From Oceanobacillus polygoni (lineage in GTDB: Bacteria; Bacillota; Bacilli; Bacillales; Amphibacillaceae), in contig NZ_PIJY01000021.1 in NCBI RefSeq assembly GCF_008304605.1, forward strand, positions 1 through 64,000: a DNA stretch of 64,000 nt, in the 5' to 3' direction. The translations under genes were made by a program, and so were the position numbers. Below the pieces are notes generated by a model. The model was not told the origin of the DNA. It ran no database searches and saw only the letters and a program-made list of their open reading frames with translations. Of the stretch, positions 24,720 through 33,357 are shown in pieces. Within the stretch, counting starts at the first letter, position 1; the number at the start of each line of letters is the position of its first letter.

Positions 24720-26048
24720 TTAATTTTTTGCCAAAGCTAGTTCCTGTTCTTGCAGATATTTTTCTACACGTTTACTAGTAGTTATTCCACTCTCAATAGC
24801 TCCATCCATATAACCAACCCAGCCTTTGGCGAAATCTGAGCCAGCCAAGAATAACCCATTTTCCGTGTTAGGAACTTCTTTAACATATTTTGATAACTGA
24901 TTTTTCTTTAATACTCCCCATGTTCCTTGAGAAAACTCATCCTTTACCCAATTATGTCCAGCACTTTCAATTACTTCAATATTAGGTAGCCAGTGACGAA
25001 ATGCTTTCTCAACTTCTTTAGGATCTTCCATATTCAGAGTAGAATCGTTACCGAAGCCCATTAGGATAGCTTCATCTCCGTCTATATATTCTGCATGAGC
25101 ACTGTTTACTGGATATTCTGGTCCTGCTTTCAATTTAACTGAAGTAGTAAGTCCACGTACTTTTGCCCATACTTTAATCCCTCTACTTGATTGTTTTTCA
25201 GATGAAAATTGGCGTAGCTCAGCCGGTAAAGCTGGCTTAAATTCAATATTATTAATTACATTTACTGGTACTGCAACAATCACAGATTTGGCTGTGAAAT
25301 CGCTTCCATTTCTGGTAGTCACTTTATAACCCTTATCTGTCTTTTCAATTACTGATACAGGAGTAGATAGTTGCAAGTCTGCTTTACTATCATTGGCGAT
25401 AGATTCGATTAGTGATTTAGTACCAGTTTCAATACTAAATAATTCAAACGTGTCTTGAAACTGATTCATATCATGACCTGTGAGGGCAGCCCATCGATAA
25501 GCTTGCGCCAAGCCAGGTTGATCCAAGTCATCCGTACTAGTATATTCACTCCAAGTAGATTCTAGTATACTATAGACATCTTTACTTACCAATGGTTTTA
25601 TTGCTTTTAATCTATCTGCCACAGAAAGATGATCGACTTCCTCTAAAGTATTGTCAAAGAAAGGATTATATGGACGAGGAAAGTAATCTCGGCCACCCTT
25701 TAAGAATTCTTCCATACCAATCATGTGTTTTTCTTGCAATTCCTCATATGTTCCGGACTTCACTTTACCGTCTTTAATCCAGTACGCTTTCTCCATTGTT
25801 GGACTTTCTCTTACTTGTAAGTTATAGCGTGTAAGTTCCGCCCACATATGAGGCTGGTTCCAATGAACATAGGTTCCACCTATTTCAATGTTCTTACCCA
25901 ATCGATTATCTGTCCAAGTTCGACCACCGATACGATTTCTTCCCTCTAAGACCAACGTTTTGAACCCTCTATTACTTAGCTCTCTTGATGCTGTTACTCC
26001 AGAAAATCCAGCTCCAACAATGATTACATCATAATTAGTACTTGTCAT
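24720..26048 (-). CDS. FAD-dependent flavin amine oxidase
   Basis: This 442-residue enzyme of the monoamine oxidase/polyamine oxidase family has the FAD-binding Rossmann motif VIIVGAGFSGVTASREL (about 8-24), EGRNRIGGRTWTD and the C-terminal FLAGSDFAKGWVGYMDGAIE. The probable reaction is oxidative deamination of an amine to an aldehyde, with ammonia and peroxide. There is no signal peptide, so it is cytoplasmic. It is divergent from the small cupin gene at 26398, with two operator-like palindromes between them and an XRE-cupin regulator nearby. The substrate cannot be told from the sequence. Confidence 0.88.
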   Translation of the reverse strand: MTSTNYDVIIVGAGFSGVTASRELSNRGFKTLVLEGRNRIGGRTWTDNRLGKNIEIGGTYVHWNQPHMWAELTRYNLQVRESPTMEKAYWIKDGKVKSGTYEELQEKHMIGMEEFLKGGRDYFPRPYNPFFDNTLEEVDHLSVADRLKAIKPLVSKDVYSILESTWSEYTSTDDLDQPGLAQAYRWAALTGHDMNQFQDTFELFSIETGTKSLIESIANDSKADLQLSTPVSVIEKTDKGYKVTTRNGSDFTAKSVIVAVPVNVINNIEFKPALPAELRQFSSEKQSSRGIKVWAKVRGLTTSVKLKAGPEYPVNSAHAEYIDGDEAILMGFGNDSTLNMEDPKEVEKAFRHWLPNIEVIESAGHNWVKDEFSQGTWGVLKKNQLSKYVKEVPNTENGLFLAGSDFAKGWVGYMDGAIESGITTSKRVEKYLQEQELALAKN

Positions 26049-26105
26049 TTTTAATACCCTCCTCTTATTATTTTTTAAAAATTGAATAGCTTATATTTCC
26101 TCCTA

Positions 26106-26135
26106 TTAAGTATAACTTAGTTAAGCTATACTTAA
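26106..26135. promoter_or_regulatory. 30-base near-perfect palindrome, operator copy 2
   Basis: The half-site TTAAGTATA lies at 26106-26114 and its inverted copy TATACTTAA at 26127-26135, with an inner CTTAG/TTAAG symmetry. It lies 58 bases upstream of the amine oxidase start, a typical repressor position. Confidence 0.6.
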
Positions 26136-26345
26136 TATACTTTATATTATAAACATTAATAGTTTAATGAAAAGTAGGAATTTTAAAATCATATAGATTT
26201 TTTTAAAAATGTACTATACGCATATATATAATATATACCATTAAAAGTAGTACGTTTTTTTTAACATTATAGTATACATAATCACACTATATGAATAAAA
26301 AAACCATACTGTACAATGTAAAAAATAGATATATACTAGTAACTA

Positions 26346-26360
26346 TTAAGTATAGCTTAA
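26346..26360. promoter_or_regulatory. Operator-like element, copy 3
   Basis: TTAAGTATAGCTTAA repeats the half-site and centre of the 26106 palindrome, 38 bases upstream of the cupin start. Confidence 0.5.
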
Positions 26361-26397
26361 TAATGCTTACCAATAATTAAATTATAGGAGGATAATC

Positions 26398-26799
26398 ATG
26401 ACTAAACCATTAGCTAGCAAACCAGGATTTGAAATCTTTAAAGTAGCAGATTTAGAAAAAAAGTATCCATTACTAGATTTAGGTAAAATGATTGACAAAC
26501 GAGGAGTAAACAGCGAAATTGTAGATATCCCAGTAACGGAATCGTTAAATCCACTTACAATCGGCTTGTTCTCAATGAAGCCAGGAGAATCATTTGATTT
26601 CTTATATGAAACACTAGAATTCAAAGTTGTAACAAAAGGGAAATTTGTCCTCCGTGACGAAGAAGGCAACCGTCACGTTGCAGAAACAGGAGATATAATC
26701 TTATTCTCACCAAATGTACCAGTTGTATTTGATGGTGAAAGTGATGGAGAGGCAATCTACACGAAACATGCACCAGCTGATCCAGGAATGATGAATTAA
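26398..26799 (+). CDS. Small cupin-domain protein
   Basis: This 133-residue single-domain cupin, of EutQ-like appearance, contains LTIGLFSMKPGESFDFLYET and GDIILFSPNVPVVFDGE. The first cupin motif lacks the usual histidine pair, so metal binding is doubtful. AGGAGG precedes the ATG closely. It is divergent from the amine oxidase, shares an operator-like element with it, and is closed off by its own terminator. A role in the same amine pathway (binding or isomerising an intermediate) is inference. Confidence 0.7.
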   Translation: MTKPLASKPGFEIFKVADLEKKYPLLDLGKMIDKRGVNSEIVDIPVTESLNPLTIGLFSMKPGESFDFLYETLEFKVVTKGKFVLRDEEGNRHVAETGDIILFSPNVPVVFDGESDGEAIYTKHAPADPGMMN

Positions 26800-26816
26800 T
26801 TAATATACATTGAAAT

Positions 26817-26859
26817 AATAAAGCCAATGTTTTCTTAAATAGAAAACATTGGCTTTATT
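26817..26859. terminator. Terminator after the cupin gene
   Basis: An 18-bp stem, AATAAAGCCAATGTTTTC (26817-26834) with 26842-26859, and a 7-base loop. Confidence 0.88.
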
Positions 26860-26871
26860 CATATTTTATAG

Positions 26872-27700
26872 CTGAATAAATTTGAGCGTTTGGAAGCAGC
26901 TATAAATATAAAGGAAGTTGACCGTGTGCCGGTGAGTATGTGGATGCATATTTCGGCAGAAGATATTAACCCTAGAAGTCTTGCGGAACATCAAGTTGAA
27001 TTTGCAAAGAAGTATGCTATTGATTTTATTAAATTAATGCCATTTGGATTATACTGTTTTGAAGATTGGGGGAGCGGTTGTTCAGTACTATAGTAAAGCT
27101 AATAAACCTCCAGTGGTTAAAAAAAATGGAATAGAGTCGGTTAAGAATTGGAGTAAATTAAAAGTTTTACCAGCAATATATGGTACGTACGGAAAGCAAC
27201 TTCAATTAGCTCAACATGTAAGTAAGATGGTATAAGAGGATATCCCGTTTGTTCAAACTATTTTCAGTCCTTTAACAGTAGCGCGTAAATTAGCTTGGGA
27301 TAGAATTTTAATGGATATGAAGGAAAATCCGGCTCTATTTAAACAAGCACTTGATGTAATAACGGAGACTACGGTTAATTTTGTTGAAGCAAATGTTAAC
27401 GCTGATGTAGACGGGTTCTTCTTTGCAACTCAATGCGCAACTACCGAATTATTAACAGAGGAAGAATGTAAAGAGTTTGGAGTATCTTATGACTTAAAGG
27501 TAATAGAAAGCTATAATCAAGCAACTTTTTTAAATATCGCTCATATGCATGGGGATAGGATTATGTTTGATCTAATTGAGAAATATCCTGTAAATGTATT
27601 AAATTGGCATGATCGTTGGGTATCTCCATCTCTAGCAGAAGCTCGTTCGAAAACAGATAAATGTTTACTTGGTGGAATTAGGGAATTAGTTGCCCCATAA
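26872..27700 (+). pseudogene. Uroporphyrinogen-decarboxylase-family protein, dead copy
   Basis: The pieces align to one URO-D/MtaA-type protein: NKFERLEAAINIKEVDRVPV at the start, DWGAVVQYYSKANKPP, DIPFVQTIFSPLTVARKLAW, and MFDLIEKYPVNVLNWHDRW. Defects are a CTG where the start should be and no ribosome binding site, an extra G in a run near 27068, an in-frame TAA at about 27233, and loss of the C-terminus. At about 27700 the reading passes directly into a ureohydrolase fragment. Members of this family include methyltransferases and decarboxylases; the original role is unknown. Confidence 0.8.
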
Positions 27701-27701
27701 T

Positions 27702-27800
27702 ATGATCCAAGTGAAGCAACATCCCGAGTTGCTGGCAATAACAAAGTTGAATTTTATGGGACATATTATAAAAAATAAATCGAGGTATGAATAACTTTCA
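27702..27800 (+). pseudogene. C-terminal fragment of a ureohydrolase
   Basis: This DNA matches the last 90 or so bases of the gene at 21757 closely (for example TTGAATTTTATGGGACATAT is identical in both) but has lost the frame. The similarity continues downstream through the terminator (27838) into about 27935, matching about 22615-22840. Confidence 0.75.
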
Positions 27801-27837
27801 ATCTCGGCAGGGAAGGTTTAATTAAACTGTAGAAGTG

Positions 27838-27872
27838 GGCCCACATCATAAAAAAGGTGTGGGCCGTTTTTC
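27838..27872 (+). terminator. Terminator in the duplicated segment
   Basis: GGCCCACATC (27838-27847) pairs with GGTGTGGGCC (27856-27865), followed by GTTTTTC. Compensating changes relative to the copy at 22742 support the stem. Confidence 0.8.
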
Positions 27873-27952
27873 AATTAATGTAGTAGTTACTCTACGGCAA
27901 AGCAACAGACTATCAACCTATTAAGGTTGTTTTCCCTTTAATCTTGAATAAT

Positions 27953-28147
27953 TCAAGTCGGTTTATTATCACTTTTAGATTTACTTTTTAAAGGATAAAA
28001 TATTAACGCTCCAACCAATAGAAAAGTGATCAGTCCTCCGAGTCCAGAAGTTATAAGAGAAGTTTCTGCTGGATACTGCCATTTAAGGAACCCTAGAATG
28101 AGAGCTAGTATCCATCCGATAATATGAATTTTTGTTTGTCGTTTCAA
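27953..28147 (-). CDS. Small two-helix membrane protein, unrecognised
   Basis: This 64-residue protein has two hydrophobic segments (about 8-22, IHIIGWILALILGFL, and about 33-52, ITSGLGGLITFLLVGALIFY) and a basic, serine-rich tail. The start is TTG at 28147, with GGAGG 8-9 bases upstream. No function can be assigned. It stands alone between decayed genes. Confidence 0.5.
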   Translation of the reverse strand: MKRQTKIHIIGWILALILGFLKWQYPAETSLITSGLGGLITFLLVGALIFYPLKSKSKSDNKPT

Positions 28148-28278
28148 TTCTTATTACCTCCAAAAGGAATTGTCTTGTTAGCGCTCTTTTTTCATAAATG
28201 TACCAGTTGCAACGGTTTATTGTTGCGCAATCGTTCTTTCCCTTGGTAATGAACACTGTTATTTCCACTCTCATCTGA

Positions 28279-28404
28279 AATCTCAATCGTGCAATTGAAA
28301 AGATCATTGAGAAAGGTTGGTCTGCCTATGAAATTCCCTTTGTTAATAAACTATACAAACATAATGGTGAAGATGCAAAGTATAATAACGTAAGTCCAAT
28401 CTAA
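28279..28404 (+). pseudogene. C-terminal remnant of an unidentified enzyme
   Basis: A frame opening after a stop reads NRAIEKIIEKGWSAYEIPFV, then NKLYKHNGEDAKYNNVSPI and stop. The composition looks like real protein, but there is no start or ribosome binding site. I do not recognise the family. Confidence 0.3.
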
Positions 28405-29715
28405 TTATTTTGTTAATCCTAAATGTTCACGAAAGGTATGACCTTCATAACTCTTTCTGAAAATACCTCTTTTTTGCATTTCAGGAACAATCAGTTCCAC
28501 AAAGTCTTCTAAACTGCCGGGTAATGTAGGAGGCATAAGATTAAATCCGTCAGCCACACCAGCTTCAAACCAGACTTCCATCTGATCCACAATTTCTTCG
28601 GGTGTACCTATCAGTGTGTGATGTCCACCGCCTGCACTAAGGTATCCTAATAATTCTCTTACTGTAGGTTGTGTATCATGAATAATTTCCAGTATCGTTT
28701 CGTAACGTCCAACTGGACCAGTAAATTCTTCTACAGGAGGTAATGGAGGTACTTCTTGATCAATTTCCCAATTTGAACAGTCTTGTTGAATAAAGAAACT
28801 CAACTGTTTTAAAGCAGTTTCAATAGGTAATTGCTCATCTAATGCTGCTTTTTTGGCTAAAGCTTCTTCACGTGTATGTCCTACATACGTTACTAGGCCT
28901 GGAAATACTTTAATATGTCTGCTGCTGTCTTCGCTTTGTTTAACTTGTTCATCTAATTTTTTACGGAAATTTTTTGCTTGTTTTAAGTTCCACGACACGG
29001 AATAGACTGCATCCGCATATTTTGCGGCTAATGCAATGCCTTGTTTTGATGCACCCGCTTGCATGGATACTGGTTTGCCTTGCGGGCTTTTTGGCGTGGT
29101 GGATGGGCCATGCACTTTAAAATACGTACCATCGTGATGAAATGGCTGAATGTTTGATGGGTTTATCAATTTTCTTTCTTCCCGCTGATGCAGAAACGCA
29201 TTACTGTGCCATGAAAGAAATAATTTATTCATTAAAGCAGCGAATTCATCTGCCTTTTCATAACGTTTGTCACGAGGAGGCAGTTCTTCCATACTATGAT
29301 TCAACGCCTCAAAATCAGTCATGGAGGTAACGAGATTCCAACCAACGCGCCCTTTTGTAATATGGTCTAAACTTAAGAGTTGTCGTGAAGCTGTGAAAGG
29401 ATTAGAGAAAGTACTTGAAATTGTTGCAACTAATCCAACATGATTTGTCACTTGAGAAATAGCTGTTAAATTAACTACTGGATCAAACCAAAATGCTGGC
29501 ATATCACTGGCATTTTTAGCTGGAAAGGATTGATTATCTGCAAAAAATACTGCATCAAAGTAACCTTTTTCTGCTACCTGTGCTAAAGATTGATAATAAG
29601 AAATCTCCCCAATATGTTCAACGCTTGAGTTAGGCATTAACCAAGCAGCTTGATGATGTCCACAACCATACAGCAAAACACCTAAATGTAGTTGTTTTTC
29701 TTTCGTTTTTGTCAT
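28405..29715 (-). CDS. Luciferase-like FMN-dependent monooxygenase (NtaA/SnaA/DszA type)
   Basis: This 436-residue flavin-dependent monooxygenase of the bacterial luciferase superfamily uses FMNH2 and O2, usually with a separate flavin reductase. Typical stretches are FDAVFFADNQSF (about 53-64), GLVATISSTFSNPF, LDHITKGRVGWNLVTSM (about 116-132) and KPVSMQAGASKQGIALAA. Relatives cleave C-N or C-S bonds in chelators and sulfonates, among others. It is the second gene of an operon with an SDR, 81 bases downstream of it and behind a TPP riboswitch, which points to thiamin precursor salvage or breakdown. That role is inference. The start has an AAGG-type site only (AGGTGTAAATA). Confidence 0.88.
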   Translation of the reverse strand: MTKTKEKQLHLGVLLYGCGHHQAAWLMPNSSVEHIGEISYYQSLAQVAEKGYFDAVFFADNQSFPAKNASDMPAFWFDPVVNLTAISQVTNHVGLVATISSTFSNPFTASRQLLSLDHITKGRVGWNLVTSMTDFEALNHSMEELPPRDKRYEKADEFAALMNKLFLSWHSNAFLHQREERKLINPSNIQPFHHDGTYFKVHGPSTTPKSPQGKPVSMQAGASKQGIALAAKYADAVYSVSWNLKQAKNFRKKLDEQVKQSEDSSRHIKVFPGLVTYVGHTREEALAKKAALDEQLPIETALKQLSFFIQQDCSNWEIDQEVPPLPPVEEFTGPVGRYETILEIIHDTQPTVRELLGYLSAGGGHHTLIGTPEEIVDQMEVWFEAGVADGFNLMPPTLPGSLEDFVELIVPEMQKRGIFRKSYEGHTFREHLGLTK

Positions 29716-29796
29716 TTATTTACACCTCAAAACACATCATGATTAACTGACTTGTGTATTCCGTTTTTGAAGAATTATCTAGTATATTTTATGCTA

Positions 29797-30549
29797 TTAG
29801 TTCATTGTCAAACCGCCGTCTACTGTGAAATTTTGACCTGTAATACCGTCTGCATTTTCCGAAGATAAATAAGCGACCATATTGGCTACATCTTGAGGTG
29901 TGGTCACCTTCTTCAACGGCGTTGATTGAGCAATTAAATTGAATACTTCTGGTGTTGTAACAGCACTGGCGTTAGTTGTTTTTAATAATCCACCTGAAAC
30001 TACATTCGCTTTTATGCCATATACTCCTAATTCGGAAGCGATATTCCGTGTAAAACCGATTAATCCAGCTTTAGCTGTAGTATATTCGTGATAGGGTACA
30101 ACAGGGTTTTGATATAAATTTGTACCGATGCTTATAATACTTCCATTTTGCCGTTCAATAAATTGTGGGATCACACTTTGAACTATATTAAATGCTGCTT
30201 TTAACGTACCATCCAGTTGTTTTTGATAATCATCCCAAGTAAGTTCTGTGAAAGGTTTTTGTTTGTTCGGATCAAATTTGAAGTCTACTAATGCATTATT
30301 GACTACAACATCTATTTGACCAAAATATTCCGTTCCCTTTTTTATTAATTCATCTACTTCATTACGATTTGTTACATCAGCCCGAATGGCAATAGCATTC
30401 TCTTCACCAATCTCAGAAACGAGCTTCTCAGCAGCATCTTTGCTTTGATAGTAGTTGATAACCACTTGAAATCCTTGTTCTGCCAATGTCTTTGCAATAG
30501 TTGCTCCTAACCCTCTGCTACTACCTGTTACTAATACTGTTCTAGTCAT
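29797..30549 (-). CDS. Short-chain dehydrogenase/reductase
   Basis: This 250-residue classical SDR has the cofactor motif TGSSRGLG (about 8-15), NNA (about 86-88), and the catalytic YHEYTTAKAG, with Ser upstream in GSIISIGTN. The T-G-x-x-x-G-x-G and R after it suggest NADP preference. It resembles FabG-like 3-oxoacyl reductases, but the operon is not fatty-acid related. It is the first gene behind the TPP riboswitch, so it is likely to act on an intermediate of thiamin-related metabolism together with the monooxygenase; this is inference. AGGAGTTG precedes the ATG. Confidence 0.85.
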   Translation of the reverse strand: MTRTVLVTGSSRGLGATIAKTLAEQGFQVVINYYQSKDAAEKLVSEIGEENAIAIRADVTNRNEVDELIKKGTEYFGQIDVVVNNALVDFKFDPNKQKPFTELTWDDYQKQLDGTLKAAFNIVQSVIPQFIERQNGSIISIGTNLYQNPVVPYHEYTTAKAGLIGFTRNIASELGVYGIKANVVSGGLLKTTNASAVTTPEVFNLIAQSTPLKKVTTPQDVANMVAYLSSENADGITGQNFTVDGGLTMN

Positions 30550-30599
30550 CCTAACAACTCCTATAATTTTAATTTAGAGCGAAACTTACATAATAAAAT

Positions 30600-30635
30600 A
30601 AAAAATACGCAACCTTCCCATAGGAAAGTTGCGTA
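30600..30635 (-). terminator. Riboswitch-controlled terminator
   Basis: TACGCAACTTTCC and GGAAGGTTGCGTA (minus strand, within 30606-30635) form a 13-bp stem with one G-U pair and a TATG loop, followed by TTTTTT. It lies between the TPP aptamer and the SDR start, the classical place for an attenuator. Confidence 0.88.
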
Positions 30636-30699
30636 AAAACAAATAACTACATATTAAGAATAAGGTGTAATCGTTCTTTAAGTATGTATTTAGAGTTTA

Positions 30700-30780
30700 C
30701 ACTTTCCTACGCTAGTTTCAACTAGTTCAGGTTCAAAGGGTTTGAGTAATACTCATCTCAGTTAAATAACACCCCTAGTG
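30700..30780 (-). promoter_or_regulatory. TPP riboswitch (THI-box aptamer)
   Basis: Read on the minus strand, the conserved parts appear in order: CACTAGGGGTG, CTGAGATGA, ACCCTTTGAACCTGA, then CTAGTTGAAACTAG and GCGTAGGAAAGTG. CACT and AGTG close P1. These match the thi-box consensus, which binds thiamin pyrophosphate. With the terminator downstream, high TPP should switch off the SDR-monooxygenase operon. Confidence 0.93.
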
Positions 30781-30804
30781 CATATAATTAAGTTATATCC
30801 TTAT

Positions 30805-30831
30805 GTTATAATCTTTAGAAATTTATGTCAA
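30805..30831 (-). promoter_or_regulatory. Probable SigA promoter of the riboswitch operon
   Basis: On the minus strand TTGACA (30831-30826) and TATAAC (30810-30805) are separated by 15 bases. The hexamers are good but the spacing is short. The position, about 25 bases before the aptamer, fits. Confidence 0.45.
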
Positions 30832-30935
30832 GGGAATAGGGAGGGTTAATGTGTTTGTACAGTTTTGTTGTTTTAAATATCTACTTTCATAACTAATCTA
30901 TAGTAATATGCTTAACCTTCTTACTTGAAGGTATA

Positions 30936-31089
30936 AATGTTTGGCTTACGAACGCTAATCTTAATTTCGGCATCCTAAGCTGTCTTAACAGATTTTATTC
31001 AAATGTATTTTAATAGAGGGGCAGAATTATATGATATCATGTCCAATATTATGGAAATTATGGTTGCTGTTTGTATAGTTGGAGTTTAA
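30936..31089 (+). pseudogene. Decayed copy of the VanZ-like gene's 3' half
   Basis: It matches about 13729-13882 closely (CAAATGTATTTTAATAGAGG is identical), with stops and small changes. No start or 5' half remains. Confidence 0.75.
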
Positions 31090-31091
31090 TA

Positions 31092-31128
31092 GAGCCCTCA
31101 GCAACTCTCATTGGGTTAGCGAGGGCTC
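31092..31128. terminator. Hairpin without T-run
   Basis: GAGCCCTC (31092-31099) pairs with GAGGGCTC (31121-31128). It follows the VanZ remnant and may be its old terminator. Confidence 0.4.
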
Positions 31129-31347
31129 AAGAATCTACATTATGAATTTGACATCATCTGTTTTAATTACTCAGCTTTATATTGGACAGTACCAGTACCA
31201 ATGATGGTACGCCGAAAATGCTTCATTATCTATTACTAGGGGGAACCGAGACAAATTTAGCGTATTACAACTTAAACCATGGATCGAAAAACGAGTCTGA
31301 ACGTCGTATAGTTTTACTCGCCTTTTAATAATTATAAAGCATTAAAA

Positions 31348-32514
31348 TCAATAATTTTTTTGCTTTAAGTGCCAACCTAATTCATTCAATACTTCATTGT
31401 TATGCTCCCCTAAGTTCGGGGCATAACGATTGACTTCAAGAGGGTTTTTTGAAAAGGTCACTGGAAACTTCATATTCCAGATTTCCCCTTCCGTCGGATG
31501 TTGGACACTTTCGAAAAAATTAATGGAATTCAGATGCGGATCTTCAAATAAATCATCAGGTGTATTGACTTTTGTACATGGAATATCTGCTGCATTCAAT
31601 AAAGAAAGCCATTCTTCCGTTGTTTTTGTCAGCAAGGTTTCTTCTACTGTACCGTATACAAAATCAATATGTTCTGTCCTTGATGTCATATCACTGAATC
31701 GCTTATCGTTGATTAATTCCTTTCGATCAGCCACCTCAAAAAATGTTTTCCAGTGCTTGTCATTGTATATCAGAACACTTATGAAACCATCTTTGGTTTT
31801 GTAAGGCTTTCTGTTCGGTGAAGTGACCCTGGAATAATAAGCAGGCCCTAAAGCAGGTGAATAAGTCTTTCCATACATATGTTCTAACATCGTATAAGAA
31901 ACAATTGTTTCGAACATTGGCACCTCAATTTCCTGGCCGTATCCGTTTTGTTCACGATGGTATAAAGCAGACAAGATTGCACTCAGTCCAAACAAACCTG
32001 CAGTTTTATCGGCTAAGACAGTTGCAAGGTACTGAGGGTCTCCCGTAATTTTACCTTGGGCAGCCGCTATACCAGAGGCAGCCTGGATAATATCATCGTA
32101 TGCTGGCTTATCTTTATAAAGCCCCTTTTTACTGAATCCGTACATACCACAGTATATCAGCCGACTATTTAAGGAATTCAAATGTTCATATGATAAACCA
32201 AGCTTTTCAATAGCCTTTGGCCTCATCGTGTGAACAAAAACATCTGCTTCTTTCACGAGCTCAAGCAGTGCCGCTTTTTCTTCTTCTTTTTTCAAGTTCA
32301 AAGTAACACTTCTTTTGTTACGATTTAAATGAAGAAAAAGGCTTCCCATTCCTTGGTGTTTTGAAGGGCCTAGGTAACGCGTCGAATCTCCCGTTAGGTT
32401 TTCAATTTTAATGACATCTGCTCCCATATCTGCTAATAATGAGGTGCAATACGGGCCCATAACCACAGAAGTCAAATCAAGAATACGAACTCCATCTAGT
32501 GGGCCATTCATCAT
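31348..32514 (-). CDS. CaiB/BaiF family (class III) CoA-transferase
   Basis: This 388-residue enzyme transfers CoA between carboxylic acids in the cytoplasm. Family features are GVRILDLTSVVMGPYCTSLL at the N-terminus, MGADVIKIE, the conserved aspartate in KPAYDDIIQAASG (about residue 141), and NRNKRSVTLNLK. AGGAGGAGATA lies just before the double ATG. It is the last gene of a minus-strand cluster with IclR, TRAP transporter and cupin genes. This fits uptake of an organic acid and its activation to the CoA ester; the acid is unknown. Confidence 0.9.
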   Translation of the reverse strand: MMNGPLDGVRILDLTSVVMGPYCTSLLADMGADVIKIENLTGDSTRYLGPSKHQGMGSLFLHLNRNKRSVTLNLKKEEEKAALLELVKEADVFVHTMRPKAIEKLGLSYEHLNSLNSRLIYCGMYGFSKKGLYKDKPAYDDIIQAASGIAAAQGKITGDPQYLATVLADKTAGLFGLSAILSALYHREQNGYGQEIEVPMFETIVSYTMLEHMYGKTYSPALGPAYYSRVTSPNRKPYKTKDGFISVLIYNDKHWKTFFEVADRKELINDKRFSDMTSRTEHIDFVYGTVEETLLTKTTEEWLSLLNAADIPCTKVNTPDDLFEDPHLNSINFFESVQHPTEGEIWNMKFPVTFSKNPLEVNRYAPNLGEHNNEVLNELGWHLKQKNY

Positions 32515-32563
32515 TATCTCCTCCTAAAAATATATTTTGAAACTGATATCTTAATAAACCATA

Positions 32564-33331
32564 TTAATTAGGCAAACGTTCCATCGGTTTACCCAAGTAT
32601 CCTAATGAGTAGGAAATATCTTCAGCGGCATCTTTAACTTTTTTGATATATTGATTTTCGAGCTCTTTTTTATAGTCGCTGATTGGAATGACACAAATGA
32701 CACTTCCAATCACTTCTCCGCTTGAATTAAAGATTGGCGAACCTATGCTCATTGCTCCCTTTTTCCGTTCATTCGCTGTAATCGCATAACCCTGTGACCT
32801 TATTCGCGCAAGTTCCTCCAATATTTCATTTTTCTCACTCACTGATACTTTTTCTGATTCTAATACAGCTGCTACCTCGAGATTACTGAGATAGGCCAAG
32901 ATAGTTTTCCCGCTTGCTGCAATATGGATGGGTTCTAATACTCCAAGGTCAAGAACATATTGAAGGGCGGAGGAACTTTTAACACTATCTATAAATGAAA
33001 GCTTTTTGTACTGCGAATAATACATCGCAAAATAAATGGAGTGATGTAATTCTGTTGACAAACTCTCCAAATAAGGTCGAACGATCTTATTAATATTCAC
33101 ATTCGAGGATATGATGGATGCCATCCGAATAAAATCAATTCCGATTCTGTATTTATTTGTTTGTTCAGAATACTCTAATATATATTCCTGCTTTAATGTT
33201 GTAATCATTCTATGGAGACTGCTGACTGGCATCTCCAAGTGTCTGGAAAGCTCATTAACTCCCCATTCGTTTTTTTCATCTGTAAAGGCTCTCAGTATTT
33301 TAAACGTTTTAGAGATGACATTTGAACCCAA
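32564..33331 (-). CDS. IclR-family transcriptional regulator
   Basis: This 255-residue regulator has an N-terminal winged helix (about 5-65, with WGVNELSRHLEMPVSSLHRM) and a C-terminal effector domain (about 75-245), including PIHIAASGKTILAYL and RKKGAMSIGSPIF. The start is TTG at 33331, with AGAAAGGA 9-10 bases upstream. It lies inside the TRAP/CoA-transferase cluster and is co-directional, so it is probably the local regulator. A palindrome at 36680, upstream of the cluster, is a candidate operator. Confidence 0.88.
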   Translation of the reverse strand: MGSNVISKTFKILRAFTDEKNEWGVNELSRHLEMPVSSLHRMITTLKQEYILEYSEQTNKYRIGIDFIRMASIISSNVNINKIVRPYLESLSTELHHSIYFAMYYSQYKKLSFIDSVKSSSALQYVLDLGVLEPIHIAASGKTILAYLSNLEVAAVLESEKVSVSEKNEILEELARIRSQGYAITANERKKGAMSIGSPIFNSSGEVIGSVICVIPISDYKKELENQYIKKVKDAAEDISYSLGYLGKPMERLPN

Positions 33332-33357
33332 ATTAAACAGTCCTTTCTAAATCACTT

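Larger units (their letters stand above)
27702..27935. repeat. Diverged direct copy of 22615-22840
   Basis: It contains the ureohydrolase 3' end, its terminator and the sequence CTATTAAGGTT, in the same order and orientation as in the first copy. This shows an old duplication of about 230 bases, 5 kb apart. Confidence 0.7.

Noticed and set aside
28083-28307. 74-codon minus-strand frame
   Set aside because: It overlaps the small membrane protein gene with the better start and reads through its ribosome binding site region.
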